From Roseovarius azorensis (GTDB lineage: Bacteria; Pseudomonadota; Alphaproteobacteria; Rhodobacterales; Rhodobacteraceae): DNA of 64,000 bases. Within the stretch, counting starts at the first letter, position 1. Each line of letters starts with the position of its first letter. The stretch is from assembly GCF_900109455.1 (NCBI RefSeq), contig NZ_FOAG01000012.1, positions 1-64,000 on the forward strand, read 5' to 3'. This document shows, piece after piece, positions 19,066 to 32,574 of the stretch. The position numbers were made by a program, and so were the translations under genes. The notes beneath the pieces are model-generated. The model saw only the letters and a program-made list of their open reading frames with translations, did no database searches and was not told the DNA's origin.

Positions 19066-22032
19066 ATGTGCGCCGATACGATCCAGACGCCTGATTACAA
19101 AGACACGCTGAACCTGCCAGTGACCGATTTCCCGATGCGCGCGGGCCTGCCGCAGCGCGAGCCCGCGTGGCTGGACCGCTGGGAACGGATCGGGGTCTAC
19201 GAGCGGCTGCGCGAGAACGCCGAGGGCCGCGCGCCGTTCACCCTGCATGACGGCCCGCCCTATGCCAACGGGCATCTGCATATCGGTCACGCGCTGAACA
19301 AGATCCTCAAGGACATGGTTGTGCGTTCCCAGCAGATGATGGGACGCGACGCGCGCTACATCCCCGGCTGGGATTGTCACGGCCTGCCGATCGAGTGGAA
19401 GATCGAGGAACAGTACCGTGCCAAGGGCATGGACAAGGACAAGGTGGACGTCGTCGATTTCCGTCAGGAATGCCGCAAGTTCGCCGAAGGTTGGATCGAC
19501 ATCCAGCGCGCGGAATTCAAGCGGCTGGGGATCACCGGTTGCTGGGATCGCCCCTATCTGACGATGGATTTCCGCGCCGAACGGATCATTGCGGAGGAAT
19601 TCCAGAAATTCCTGATGACCGGCGTGCTCTATCAGGGATCAAAACCCGTGATGTGGTCGCCGGTGGAGCAGACCGCGCTGGCCGAAGCGGAGGTGGAATA
19701 TCACGACAAGGAGAGTTTTACGGTCTGGGTGAAGTTTAAGGTTTCTGGGATTTCGTCTCCGCAGGTGGGAAGTCAGGGTGATGAGCCCATCGGTCCGATG
19801 CCCACTGACTTGATGGATGCGTCAGTAGTCATCTGGACCACGACGCCCTGGACCATGCCCTCGAACAAGGCGGTGGTCTATGGCGAGGACATTTCCTATG
19901 GCCTTTATGAGGTGACCGCGACGCCCGAGGAATGCTGGGCTTCTGTAGGGGAGAAATTCATCCTCGCGGACACCCGCGCCGAAGATGTGATGACCCGCGC
20001 GCGGCTGGAGCTGTCGATGTATACCCGCGTTCGCGACGTGAGCGCCGAGGAACTCTCGGGGCTCTCGCTGCAACACCCACTCGCCGGAGCCCCAGGCTCC
20101 AACGGCGAATGGGACGCCCCCCGCGACTTTCGCGCCGCCGATTTCGTCACCGACGAGGAAGGCACCGGATTCGTGCATTGCGCCCCCTCGCACGGGATGG
20201 AGGAATTCGAGCTATACCGTGATCTGGGCATGCTGGAGCAGGTGATCACCTATAACGTGCTCGAAGACGGCTCTTTCCGCCCGGACCTTCCGTTCTTTGG
20301 CGGCACCTATATCCTTGACCGCAAGGGCAAGGAGGGCAATGCAAACAAGGCCGTGATCGACAAGCTGGCCGAGGTGGGCGGACTGCTCGCGCGGGGCAAG
20401 ATCAGGCACAGCTATCCGCATTCCTGGCGCTCCAAGGCGCCCGTCATCTATCGCAACACACCGCAATGGTTCGCCGCCATCGACCGCCCCGTGGGCGACG
20501 GGCAGGACACCTATGGCACCACCATCCGCGAGCGCGCGCTGCGCTCGATTGACGAACTGGTGACATGGACGCCGAAAACCGGGCGCAACCGGCTCTATTC
20601 GATGATCGAGGCGCGGCCCGACTGGGTGCTGAGCCGTCAGCGGGCATGGGGCGTGCCGCTCACTTGTTTTGTCAAAAACGGCGCGCAACCGACCGATCCT
20701 GATTATCTTTTGCGGAATGAAGAGGTGAACGCCCGCATCCTTGCGGCGTTCGAGGAGGAAGGCGCGGACGCGTGGTACAAGGAGGGCGCCAAGCAACGGT
20801 TCCTCTCGGGCATCGTCAACCCCGACGACTGGATCAAGGTCGATGACATTCTCGACGTGTGGTTCGATTCCGGCTCGACCCATGCCTTTGTGCTGCGCGA
20901 CCGGGCGGACGGGTCTGGGGACGGGCTGGCGGATCTTTACCTCGAAGGCACCGATCAACACCGCGGCTGGTTCCATTCCTCGATGCTGCAGGCCTGCGGC
21001 ACGCGCGGACGCGCGCCCTATCGGGGGGTGCTGACGCATGGCTTCACGCTGGACGAGAAGGGCAACAAGATGTCCAAATCGCTCGGCAATACCGTCGCCC
21101 CCGAGGAGGTGGTCAAACAATACGGCGCGGATATCCTGCGTCTCTGGGTGGCGCAGGCGGACTATACCGCCGACCTGCGCATCGGACCCGAAATCCTCAA
21201 GGGCGTCGCCGACAGCTATCGCCGGTTGCGCAACACGATGCGCTTCATGCTGGGCGCGCTGGCGCATTTCTCCGAAGGTGACCGGGTGTCGCCGGCAGAA
21301 ATGCCAGAGCTTGAACGCTGGGTGCTGCACCGTCTGGCGGAACTCGATCACAGAGTGAGGAAGGGCTACGAAACATATGATTTCCAAGGTGTTTTCCAGC
21401 AACTGTTCAACTTTGCCACGGTGGACCTCTCCGCCTTTTACTTCGATATCCGCAAGGACGCGCTCTATTGCGATGGTGACACGCCTCGCCGCCGCGCGGC
21501 GCGCACCGTGCTTGATCTGCTGTTCCACCGGCTGACCACATGGCTGGCGCCGGTGCTGGTCTTTACCATGGAAGAGGTCTGGCTGGAGCGGTTCCCCGGT
21601 GATCAGAGTTCCGTTCACCTCACGGATATTCCCGCCACGCCCGCCGATTGGCTGGACGAGCCGCTGGCGGCGAAATGGGCGCAGGTGCGGCAAGCGCGTC
21701 GGGTCGTGACCGCCGCGCTTGAGGTGCAGCGCACCGACAAGGTGATCGGCGCCAGTCTGGAGGCAGCGCCCGTGGTACATGTGCGCAATCCCGAAATGCT
21801 CAAGGCGCTGAAATCGGTCGATTTCGCCGATATCTGCATCACCTCTGATCTGGTGCTGACCGCCAATCCGCGCCCCGACGAGGCATTCCGCCTGCCCGAG
21901 GTCGAGACGGTCGGCGTGGTGTTCGAGAAGGCCGAGGGGCAGAAATGCCAGCGCTGCTGGAAAATCCTGCCCGATGTGGGACAGCACCGGCATCCGGGCA
22001 CCTGCAAGCGCTGCGATGCGGCGCTGAGCTGA
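19066..22032 (+). CDS. ileS: Isoleucyl-tRNA synthetase
   Basis: IleS charges tRNA-Ile and edits valine. The 988-residue class I enzyme has HIGH at 72-75, KMSKS at 668-672, the [11 protein letters not shown] editing-domain motif and a C-terminal zinc site QKCQRCWK...CKRC. A segment around residues 225-250 ([20 protein letters not shown]) reads as a polar insertion before the editing motif and has lower GC than its surroundings. No T-box leader is visible upstream, as expected outside Firmicutes. The gene is preceded by about 190 bases of intergenic DNA. Confidence 0.97.
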   Translation: MCADTIQTPDYKDTLNLPVTDFPMRAGLPQREPAWLDRWERIGVYERLRENAEGRAPFTLHDGPPYANGHLHIGHALNKILKDMVVRSQQMMGRDARYIPGWDCHGLPIEWKIEEQYRAKGMDKDKVDVVDFRQECRKFAEGWIDIQRAEFKRLGITGCWDRPYLTMDFRAERIIAEEFQKFLMTGVLYQGSKPVMWSPVEQTALAEAEVEYHDKESFTVWVKFKVSGISSPQVGSQGDEPIGPMPTDLMDASVVIWTTTPWTMPSNKAVVYGEDISYGLYEVTATPEECWASVGEKFILADTRAEDVMTRARLELSMYTRVRDVSAEELSGLSLQHPLAGAPGSNGEWDAPRDFRAADFVTDEEGTGFVHCAPSHGMEEFELYRDLGMLEQVITYNVLEDGSFRPDLPFFGGTYILDRKGKEGNANKAVIDKLAEVGGLLARGKIRHSYPHSWRSKAPVIYRNTPQWFAAIDRPVGDGQDTYGTTIRERALRSIDELVTWTPKTGRNRLYSMIEARPDWVLSRQRAWGVPLTCFVKNGAQPTDPDYLLRNEEVNARILAAFEEEGADAWYKEGAKQRFLSGIVNPDDWIKVDDILDVWFDSGSTHAFVLRDRADGSGDGLADLYLEGTDQHRGWFHSSMLQACGTRGRAPYRGVLTHGFTLDEKGNKMSKSLGNTVAPEEVVKQYGADILRLWVAQADYTADLRIGPEILKGVADSYRRLRNTMRFMLGALAHFSEGDRVSPAEMPELERWVLHRLAELDHRVRKGYETYDFQGVFQQLFNFATVDLSAFYFDIRKDALYCDGDTPRRRAARTVLDLLFHRLTTWLAPVLVFTMEEVWLERFPGDQSSVHLTDIPATPADWLDEPLAAKWAQVRQARRVVTAALEVQRTDKVIGASLEAAPVVHVRNPEMLKALKSVDFADICITSDLVLTANPRPDEAFRLPEVETVGVVFEKAEGQKCQRCWKILPDVGQHRHPGTCKRCDAALS

Positions 22033-22071
22033 GGCGGGGACGGTCCACGACGTCGGATAATGGATATTGAG

Positions 22072-22101
22072 CCAGGAAGAAGCAGGCATGTTTCTTCCTG
22101 G
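22072..22101. repeat. Perfect 10-bp inverted repeat between ileS and mazG
   Basis: CCAGGAAGAA pairs exactly with TTCTTCCTGG around a 10-base loop. It lies 40 bases after the ileS stop and 43 bases before the convergent mazG stop. No T-run follows on either strand, so it is not a typical intrinsic terminator. It could protect both 3' ends, or be a copy of a dispersed intergenic palindrome. Confidence 0.7.
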
Positions 22102-22143
22102 TGCAAATACCCGCTTGCGCGGAGTGCATCCGACAGCGGGCCG

Positions 22144-22959
22144 CTACTGGCGCTCTTCGGCCTTGGCGCGGTTCCAGAGAGCGTCCATCTCGGCCAGATC
22201 CGAATCGCCGGGGGTCTTGCCCGTATCTTCAAGCAGCGCCTCGATCCGTTCGAACCGGCGGGTGAATTTCGCATTGGCGCGGCGCAGGGCCGATTCGGGG
22301 CAGATCTTCATATGCCGTGCCAGGTTGGCCATGACAAACAGAAGATCGCCGAATTCATCCTCGATCCGGTCGTGGCTCAGATGGCCGGCGGCCTCGTGCA
22401 GTTCCTCAACCTCTTCGCGTATCTTGTCGAGAACATGCGAGGAATCCGGCCAGTCGAATCCCACCCGCGCCGCGCGCTTCTGCAGCTTGACCGCGCGCAG
22501 CAATGCGGGCAGGCCAAGCGCCACGCCGTCTAGCGTGCCGGTTCTGGCCTGCGAGACGCGCTCGGCGGCCTTGACCTCTTCCCAGTCGCGGGTCTGCTGT
22601 TCGGCGCTCTTGTCGCGGCTCTCGTCGCCAAAGACATGCGGATGCCGCGCAACCATCTTGTCGGAAATGGCGTTGGCCACGTCCTCGATGTCAAAGAGGC
22701 CGCGATCCTGTGCGATCTGCGCGTGGAAGACGACCTGCAACAGCAGATCGCCCAACTCGCCGCGCAGTTCCTGCCAATCCGCGTGTTCGATGGCATCGGC
22801 GACCTCGTAGGCCTCTTCTATGGTATAGGGGGCGATGCTGGCGAAATCCTGTTCGATATCCCAGGGACAGCCGGTTTCGGGATCGCGCAGCCGGGCCATT
22901 ATCGCAATGAGGCGGGGCAGCCCGCCGCGCGGGTCGTGAATGAGGGTATCGTCGGGCAT
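22144..22959 (-). CDS. mazG: Nucleoside triphosphate pyrophosphohydrolase
   Basis: MazG hydrolyses NTPs and dNTPs to monophosphates and PPi, cleaning the pool and lowering damaged nucleotides. The 271-residue protein holds two MazG domains. The first has CPWDIEQDFASIAPYTIEEAYEV and EELRGELGDLL-like metal ligands (WQELRGELGDLLLQVVFHAQ). The second has IREEVEELHEA and IEDEFGDLLFVMANLARH. The E-x2-E and E-x2-D metal sites are present in both halves. It starts 62 bases from the divergent M20 amidohydrolase gene. Confidence 0.95.
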   Translation of the reverse strand: MPDDTLIHDPRGGLPRLIAIMARLRDPETGCPWDIEQDFASIAPYTIEEAYEVADAIEHADWQELRGELGDLLLQVVFHAQIAQDRGLFDIEDVANAISDKMVARHPHVFGDESRDKSAEQQTRDWEEVKAAERVSQARTGTLDGVALGLPALLRAVKLQKRAARVGFDWPDSSHVLDKIREEVEELHEAAGHLSHDRIEDEFGDLLFVMANLARHMKICPESALRRANAKFTRRFERIEALLEDTGKTPGDSDLAEMDALWNRAKAEERQ

Positions 22960-23021
22960 TGCGGTGGTCTCGTCTTTGGGGTTGAGTGGACCCTGACCTG
23001 TCAGGAAAGGGATGTCCAGAG

Positions 23022-24185
23022 ATGGCCGTGATCAACCGCATTGCCGGATTTGCCGATGAGATGACCGCGTGGCGCAGGCATCTGCATGCCAACCCCGAGA
23101 TCGGGTTCGACTGCCACGCAACGGCGGATTTCGTCGTGGCGCGGCTGCGCGAGTTCGGCATTACCGAGATCGAGACGGGCATTGCGACAAGCGGCGTGGT
23201 GGCGGTGATCGAGGGGCAGGGCGATGGCCCCTGCATCGGGTTGCGCGCCGATATGGACGCGCTGCCGATGTCCGAGGTGACGGGGCTCGACTATGCCAGC
23301 CAGGTTCCCGGCAAGATGCATGCCTGTGGCCATGACGGGCACACCACGATGCTGCTGGGCGCGGCGCGGTATCTGGCCGAGACGCGCAATTTCAGGGGCC
23401 GCGTGGCGTTGATCTTTCAGCCCGCCGAGGAGGGGCCGGGCGGCGGCCGGGTGATGGTCGAGGAGGGCATATTGGAACGTTACGGGATTGATCAGGTCTA
23501 CGCGCTCCATACCCTGCCGGGCGCGCCGGAGGCGACGTTCGAAACCACGCCGGGGCCGATCATGGCGGCGGTCGATACGCTGCATATCGAGGTGATCGGT
23601 CAGGGCGGGCATGGCGCCATGCCGCATGAGACCCGCGATCCGGTGGTCGCGGCTGTGGCCATCGTGCAGGCGATACAGACGATCGTCAGCCGCAACCGCA
23701 ATCCGTTGGATGATCTGGTGATTTCGGTCACGCAGATCCACACCGGCACGGTCGATAACGTGATCCCCGAAACCGCCTATATCAATGCCACGATCCGCAC
23801 ATTCACGCCGCAGGTGCAGGAGATGGTGCACCGCCGCCTGCGCGAGGTGGCCGAGGGCACGGCGACAGCCCATGGCGTGCGCGCCGAGGTCCGGATTGAT
23901 CCGGGCTATCCGGCGACGTTCAACGATGCCGCAAAGGTGGATTTCGCGGCCCGGGTGGCGCGCGAGGTGGCGGGTGACGGAGCGGTCGTCACCGACCGCC
24001 TGCGTGAAATGGGGGCCGAAGATTTTTCCTACATGCTGCAAGAGCGGCCCGGCGCCTATCTCTTTCTCGGTCAGGGTGCCGGTCCCGGCCTGCATCATCC
24101 GGGTTTCGATTTCAACGATGCAGTGGCGCCCGTGGGCGCGTCATTCTTTGCCCGACTTGTCGAGCGGGCACAGCCGTTGGCCTGA
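23022..24185 (+). CDS. M20-family amidohydrolase (hippurate/N-acyl-amino-acid hydrolase type)
   Basis: This 387-residue zinc hydrolase cleaves amide bonds of N-acyl amino acids or related substrates. The metal ligands lie in HACGHDGHT (near residue 100), FQPAEEG and the late AEDFSYML motif; a dimerisation domain spans about residues 185-300. The ATG at 23022 has AGGAAAGG about 11 bases upstream, and the family-typical sequence begins there (RIAGFADEMTAWRRHLHANPE). The exact substrate cannot be read from sequence; hippurate, indole-acetyl-amino acids or acyl-homoserine-lactone hydrolysis are all possible. Confidence 0.9.
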   Translation: MAVINRIAGFADEMTAWRRHLHANPEIGFDCHATADFVVARLREFGITEIETGIATSGVVAVIEGQGDGPCIGLRADMDALPMSEVTGLDYASQVPGKMHACGHDGHTTMLLGAARYLAETRNFRGRVALIFQPAEEGPGGGRVMVEEGILERYGIDQVYALHTLPGAPEATFETTPGPIMAAVDTLHIEVIGQGGHGAMPHETRDPVVAAVAIVQAIQTIVSRNRNPLDDLVISVTQIHTGTVDNVIPETAYINATIRTFTPQVQEMVHRRLREVAEGTATAHGVRAEVRIDPGYPATFNDAAKVDFAARVAREVAGDGAVVTDRLREMGAEDFSYMLQERPGAYLFLGQGAGPGLHHPGFDFNDAVAPVGASFFARLVERAQPLA

Positions 24186-24196
24186 TCGGTGCCCGT

Positions 24197-24559
24197 TCAG
24201 GCGTTTGCTTCACGAATTCTGGCGGCGGCGTCCTTGTCATAGGCGACGCCGGATTTGTCGAAGAGCGCGTCCAGTTCGCCCGAAAGGGTCATTTCGGTGA
24301 TGATGTCGCAGCCGCCCACGAACTCGCCCTTGACGTAAAGCTGTGGAATGGTGGGCCAGTCGGAATAATCCTTGATGCCCTGACGGATTTCCTCGTCGGC
24401 GAGCACGTTCACATCCTTGAAATCCACGCCCATGAAGTTGAGCACACCCGCCACGCGGGAGGAAAAACCGCATTGCGGCATGTCCTTGGTGCCCTTCATG
24501 TAGAGCACGACGTCGGCGGATTTCACGAGCTCTTCGATACGGGTTCTGGTGTCGGTCAT
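24197..24559 (-). CDS. grxD: Monothiol glutaredoxin, Grx4 type
   Basis: The 120-residue protein carries CGFS at 30-33, the [2Fe-2S]-binding signature of monothiol glutaredoxins, plus the [19 protein letters not shown] core that binds glutathione. Grx4 proteins carry Fe-S clusters and pair with BolA proteins in iron sensing and cluster transfer. A BolA gene lies two genes upstream on the same strand (24801-25037), so the two are probably co-expressed. The convergent M20 gene ends 11 bases away. Confidence 0.95.
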   Translation of the reverse strand: MTDTRTRIEELVKSADVVLYMKGTKDMPQCGFSSRVAGVLNFMGVDFKDVNVLADEEIRQGIKDYSDWPTIPQLYVKGEFVGGCDIITEMTLSGELDALFDKSGVAYDKDAAARIREANA

Positions 24560-24578
24560 CTGGTGTCCTATCGTTCTG

Positions 24579-24797
24579 TCAACCGGCCTTGGCCGGGCTG
24601 TCGGTTTCCCGGGGATCATACCCCGTCTCATCCTCGCCCAAAAGGGTCACATGGGTGGTGTCTGTCTCGGCGTCGTAACTCAGACCGTATTCGGCGCGTC
24701 CGTCGCGCTTGAACCGCCGGAGTTCATGCCACATCGTGTAGCCGAAGATCACGACGAAGGGCAGCAGAATCAGCGCGACAAGAAGCCGGGGTTCCAT
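24579..24797 (-). CDS. Small membrane-anchored protein between bolA and grxD
   Basis: This 72-residue protein starts with one transmembrane helix (about residues 4-22, [20 protein letters not shown]), followed by a basic stretch ([15 protein letters not shown]) and an acidic tail. It lies between bolA (3-base gap) and grxD (19-base gap) on the same strand and is almost certainly co-transcribed with them. I do not recognise a family. The location suggests a membrane-linked role in the Grx4-BolA iron-sulfur pathway, but no direct evidence is visible. Confidence 0.75.
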   Translation of the reverse strand: MEPRLLVALILLPFVVIFGYTMWHELRRFKRDGRAEYGLSYDAETDTTHVTLLGEDETGYDPRETDSPAKAG

Positions 24798-24800
24798 GGC

Positions 24801-25037
24801 TCAGTCGGGGGCTTTTGTGGTCAGTGCCAGTGCATGCACGGCGCCGTTGGGTCCGTCCATTTTGCCCTTGAGCGCGGCATAGACCACGCGCTGCTGCTGC
24901 ACCCGGTTCATGTCGCGAAAGCTCTCGTCGATCACTTCGGCGGCGAAATGCACGCCGTCATCGCCTTCGACGGTGATTTTCGCATTGGGCAGGGCCTCGC
25001 GGATCAGGGCTTCGAGATCAGAGGCGAGCATGGCCAT
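24801..25037 (-). CDS. BolA-family protein
   Basis: BolA proteins bind Grx4 through a shared [2Fe-2S] cluster and act in iron homeostasis. The 78-residue protein has the class II KH-like BolA fold: LIREALPNAKITVEGDDGVHFAAEVIDESFRDMNRVQQQRVVYAALKGKM. The conserved His at HFAAEV is a cluster ligand candidate, and the absence of a strong helix-turn-helix basic patch suggests the IbaG/BolA2 type. It heads the bolA-(membrane protein)-grxD run. Confidence 0.92.
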   Translation of the reverse strand: MAMLASDLEALIREALPNAKITVEGDDGVHFAAEVIDESFRDMNRVQQQRVVYAALKGKMDGPNGAVHALALTTKAPD

Positions 25038-25128
25038 CGGGGCTTCTCCTTTTCAGGTCCTGCCCGAGATGTAGAGCGCCGACCGACCGAGCGCAAGAGA
25101 GCGGCGCGGATCAGGGGCGCGATCGGTC

Positions 25129-25701
25129 TCAAATCTCCTCGCCCTTCTTGAGCAGGTCGTCGATCAGTTGCCGTTGCAGCGCGCCGCTGTCGCCGCCGCC
25201 ATATTGCAGCGCGCCACCCGAGTAGAGGGTGCCATAGCTCTGCGCGAGGTTGACCACCTGCCCCAGACCCGAGATCAACTGGTCCTTTTCCAGCGGCTTG
25301 AGCGGATGGATGAAGGCGGACCAGAGAATCTCGTTGGCGATGGCATAGCGCGCATCTAGAGCGGTGTCGAAATTGGCCTGCAGGACGCGGGTGATGTCCT
25401 CGGGCGTCATTTCCTCGGTTTTCAGAACCGGGGTGATGGCGCGCATGCGGTCGGCGGCCGCGTCGGTGACGATGAGGATCTGAACATCGTTGATGGTGAT
25501 TTGCCACATGGTTCCGTTGCTCTGTGCCTCAGCGTCAAGCGCGCGGATGATCTCGTCGAGCCGGGCGAGGGTCATGGGGGCCTCGGGTGCGGCGTCGTAT
25601 TCGGGTGTCGGCGGGGCTTCGGATTCGGGCACCGTGGCCTGCGCGGAGAGGCTGACGGGCAGAAACAGGAGGCTGGCGATGAGAAGCAGCAGGCGGGGCA
25701 T
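25129..25701 (-). CDS. Secreted protein of unknown function
   Basis: This 190-residue protein starts with a signal peptide (MPRLLLLIASLLFLPVSLSAQA) and continues with a proline/glutamate-rich spacer and a helical domain: ITINDVQILIVTDAAADRMRAITPV, then VLQANFDTALDARYAIANEILWSAFIHPL. No catalytic motif is visible. The start at 25701 is chosen for the signal peptide; the longer frame adds only a basic tail. The neighbours are mnmA on the left-going strand and bolA. Homologues are likely present in related Rhodobacterales. Confidence 0.72.
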   Translation of the reverse strand: MPRLLLLIASLLFLPVSLSAQATVPESEAPPTPEYDAAPEAPMTLARLDEIIRALDAEAQSNGTMWQITINDVQILIVTDAAADRMRAITPVLKTEEMTPEDITRVLQANFDTALDARYAIANEILWSAFIHPLKPLEKDQLISGLGQVVNLAQSYGTLYSGGALQYGGGDSGALQRQLIDDLLKKGEEI

Positions 25702-25815
25702 GAGGCGATCCTTTCGTGGCTCACGATCCGAGCTTGCCACAGGGTCCCGCGCCGCGCCATGGCGCTCCGCAAAACGTGATGGGCAGTGTGCGGCGGGGGA
25801 CGTGGCGTGGATCGT

Positions 25816-26961
25816 TCAGGCCCCGCGCCAGATCCAGCCGCCGCCCAGCACCCGCGTGCCGCCGGTCTCGTAGAACACGCAGGCCTGACCCGGCGACACA
25901 CCTTCTTCCGGGGTCAGCAGCTCGACTTCGGCCTCGGTTGCGGAGAGCGGTCGCAGTATTGCCTCGCGCGGCGGACGGGTCGAGCGGACCTTGACCGATA
26001 CGGGCCATTCGTCACGTGTATCGAGCGCGACATCGCCCAGCCAGTTGATTTCGCGCAGGGGCACGGTGCGGGTCGAGAGCATTTCCTTGGGGCCGACAAT
26101 GACGCGGCGGGCGTCCACATCCAGCCGCACCACGTAAAGCGGCTCGTTCAGCCCGCCGATGCCCAGACCGCGCCGCTGGCCGACAGTGTAGTGGATGACG
26201 CCCTCATGCCGCCCCAGAACACGCCCGTCGGCATGCACGATCTCGCCCGGTTCGGCGGCGCCGGGGCGCAGTTTCTCGATCACGCTGGCATAATTGCCGT
26301 TCGGGACAAAGCAGATGTCCTGGCTGTCGGGCTTGTCGGCCACCTGCAGGCCATATTGCGCAGCCAGAACGCGGGTGGCTTCCTTTGACGGCAGATGGCC
26401 CAGCGGAAAGCGCAGGAATTCAAGCTGCTCCGGGGTGGTCGAGAACAGAAAATAGGACTGATCGCGCGCCGGATCGGCGGCGCAATGCAACTCCGGCCCC
26501 CGCGCGCCGATCCGGCGCTGGATATAGTGGCCGGTCGCCATGCAATCGGCATCGAGATCGCGGGCGGTCTGCAACAGATCCTTGAATTTCACCCGCTCGT
26601 TGCAGCGGATGCAGGGCACCGGCGTCGCTCCCGCAAGATAGCTGTCGGCGAACTCGTCGATCACCGCATCGCGAAAGATGTTCTCATAATCGAGGACATA
26701 ATGCGGAAACCCCATGTCCTCGGCCACCCGGCGGGCGTCGTGGATGTCGATGCCCGCGCAGCAGGCCCCCTTTTTTGCCAGTGCCGCGCCATGGTCATAG
26801 AGTTGCAGGGTGACGCCCACCACATCGTAGCCTTCTTCGGCCAGTTTGGCGGCCACGACCGAGCTGTCGACGCCGCCCGACATCGCCACGACCACGCGCG
26901 TCTCGCCCGGCGCCTTCGCGAAGCCGAGGGAATTGAGCGGTCTGTCGATGTCCAGTGCCAT
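25816..26961 (-). CDS. mnmA: tRNA-uridine 2-sulfurtransferase
   Basis: MnmA adds sulfur to U34 of tRNA-Lys, -Glu and -Gln. The 381-residue protein has the ATP pyrophosphatase motif SGGVDSS at 28-34, the catalytic cysteines in [13 protein letters not shown] and in [11 protein letters not shown], and the [11 protein letters not shown] region. The family-typical N-terminus (RPLNSLGF then RVVVAMSGG) supports the ATG at 26961. It is transcribed alone, 124 bases from the divergent sciP gene. Two more tRNA-modification genes (gluQ, trmFO) lie at 34-36 kb. Confidence 0.96.
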   Translation of the reverse strand: MALDIDRPLNSLGFAKAPGETRVVVAMSGGVDSSVVAAKLAEEGYDVVGVTLQLYDHGAALAKKGACCAGIDIHDARRVAEDMGFPHYVLDYENIFRDAVIDEFADSYLAGATPVPCIRCNERVKFKDLLQTARDLDADCMATGHYIQRRIGARGPELHCAADPARDQSYFLFSTTPEQLEFLRFPLGHLPSKEATRVLAAQYGLQVADKPDSQDICFVPNGNYASVIEKLRPGAAEPGEIVHADGRVLGRHEGVIHYTVGQRRGLGIGGLNEPLYVVRLDVDARRVIVGPKEMLSTRTVPLREINWLGDVALDTRDEWPVSVKVRSTRPPREAILRPLSATEAEVELLTPEEGVSPGQACVFYETGGTRVLGGGWIWRGA

Positions 26962-27085
26962 GCCGGCCTCCGCAGTGGTCTTGCAGAATATAAGAAAATC
27001 CTAATCACTCTCAAGCCCCGCCTTCATCCGCCATTAAGCCTGATCCGGTCATTTTCGATGCCAGTCGGAAAGAGGGGTGAGCGTG

Positions 27086-27364
27086 ATGTATCTCAAGAAA
27101 GTTGACGGGCCAAGGGCGGTTCAACTGCCTGACGGCACGATTCTGAGCCGCAGCGATCTGCCGCCGCAGGATACCAGCCGGTGGGTGGCCTCGCGCAAGC
27201 TCGCGGTGGTGCGCGGGGTGGCTTACGGGCTGATCTCGCGGGCCGAGGCGCTGGAACTCTATGCGCTGAGCGACGAAGAGTTTGACACATGGATAAGAGC
27301 CGCGAGCAGGCATGGAGAGGCAGCGCTCAAGGTAACGTCATTGAAGAGCTATAGACAACCTTGA
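27086..27364 (+). CDS. sciP: SciP-type CtrA inhibitor (DUF1153)
   Basis: SciP is a small protein that binds CtrA and blocks its activation of target promoters in G1. The 92-residue protein carries the DUF1153 pattern: a basic N-terminus, the RSDLPPQDTSRWVASRKLAVVRGVAYGLISRAEALELYALS helix-turn-helix, and a WIRAASRHG tail. The ATG at 27086 is chosen because AGAGGGG sits 9 bases upstream; the GTG at 27077 would overlap that site. The ctrA gene starts 97 bases downstream on the same strand, a pairing seen in many alphaproteobacteria. Confidence 0.9.
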   Translation: MYLKKVDGPRAVQLPDGTILSRSDLPPQDTSRWVASRKLAVVRGVAYGLISRAEALELYALSDEEFDTWIRAASRHGEAALKVTSLKSYRQP

Positions 27365-27392
27365 CGAGAGTTATCAGATTGTTCTTGCAACG

Positions 27393-27411
27393 GTAACCTG
27401 TAGTTAACCAT
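27393..27411. promoter_or_regulatory. Candidate CtrA box and half-site in the ctrA promoter
   Basis: GTAA-N7-TTAA at 27393-27407 matches the CtrA consensus TTAA-N7-TTAA with one mismatch and exact spacing, and TTAACCAT at 27404-27411 equals the canonical half-site. It lies about 50 bases before the ctrA start. CtrA binding at its own promoter is known in Caulobacter; here the inference rests on the motif. Confidence 0.65.
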
Positions 27412-27460
27412 TTTTGCCCACTGTCGAGGTCAATGAAGCAACCAGCTGCGGAGAAAATTC

Positions 27461-28177
27461 ATGCGAATCCTACTGGTCGAGGACGACCCGACGACCTCGA
27501 AAAGCATCGAACTGATGCTGACCCATGCCAATCTCAACGTCTACACCACCGACCTGGGCGAGGAAGGGATCGATCTGGCCAAGCTCTATGACTATGATCT
27601 GATCCTGCTGGATCTGGGATTGCCGGACATGAACGGGCACGAGGTGCTGCGCCAGCTGCGCCTGGCGCGGATCGCCACGCCGATCCTGATCCTGTCCGGC
27701 GCGGACGATACCGAGAACAAGATCCGCAGCTTCGGATTCGGTGCCGACGATTACCTGACCAAACCCTTCCACCGCGAGGAACTTGTGGCGCGCATCCATG
27801 CGATCATCCGCCGCTCCAAGGGACATTCGCAATCGGTGATCCGCACCGGCAAGATCAATGTCAATCTCGACGCCAAAACGGTGGATGCCGCCGGCAAGTC
27901 GGTGCACCTCACCGGCAAGGAGTACCAGATGCTCGAACTGCTGAGCCTGCGCAAGGGTACGACCCTGACCAAGGAGATGTTTCTCAACCATCTCTACGGC
28001 GGCATGGACGAGCCCGAACTGAAAATCATCGACGTATTCATCTGCAAGCTGCGCAAGAAACTGTCCGAGGCTACCGACGGCGACAATTACATCGAAACGG
28101 TCTGGGGGCGCGGCTATGTGCTGCGCGATCCCGAACCGCGCGAAATGGATGGCGCGCGGCTGGCCATCGGCGCGTGA
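27461..28177 (+). CDS. ctrA: Cell-cycle response regulator CtrA
   Basis: CtrA is the master regulator of cell-cycle, motility and gene-transfer-agent genes in alphaproteobacteria. The 238-residue OmpR-type protein has the receiver domain with phospho-accepting Asp51 in [14 protein letters not shown], the acidic pocket VEDD, the conserved [23 protein letters not shown] linker and a C-terminal winged helix ending [10 protein letters not shown]. Its promoter carries CtrA-type sites. Phosphate would come through CckA and ChpT (chpT at 9145 here); SciP is encoded just upstream. Confidence 0.98.
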   Translation: MRILLVEDDPTTSKSIELMLTHANLNVYTTDLGEEGIDLAKLYDYDLILLDLGLPDMNGHEVLRQLRLARIATPILILSGADDTENKIRSFGFGADDYLTKPFHREELVARIHAIIRRSKGHSQSVIRTGKINVNLDAKTVDAAGKSVHLTGKEYQMLELLSLRKGTTLTKEMFLNHLYGGMDEPELKIIDVFICKLRKKLSEATDGDNYIETVWGRGYVLRDPEPREMDGARLAIGA

Positions 28178-28248
28178 TGTCTGGACGCCGGTCGGGCGGG
28201 GCCCTATCACTCTGAAACAGCGGTCAGGGCCGGGCAAACGGTCTCTGA

Positions 28249-32492
<4,244 letters not shown>

Positions 32493-32519
32493 GCGAAAAG
32501 TCATTGTTTGTTCTTAAAT

Positions 32520-32534
32520 GTTCTTAAAAAGTTC
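32520..32534. promoter_or_regulatory. LexA (SOS) box, alphaproteobacterial type
   Basis: GTTC-N7-GTTC at 32520-32534 is an exact match to the alphaproteobacterial LexA operator. A further GTTC at 32510-32513 with N6 spacing lies just upstream. The box sits 41 bases before the ATG of the small membrane-protein gene and 28 bases after the recG stop, in an AT-rich patch suited to a promoter. Confidence 0.8.
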
Positions 32535-32574
32535 TTTACTTTGTTAATGAAAAATGAGAACAAAAAGGCAACAC

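Noticed and set aside
20212-22089. 625-residue antisense frame over ileS
   Set aside because: Complement of a catalytic class I synthetase with all motifs; no ribosome-binding site and no recognisable protein.
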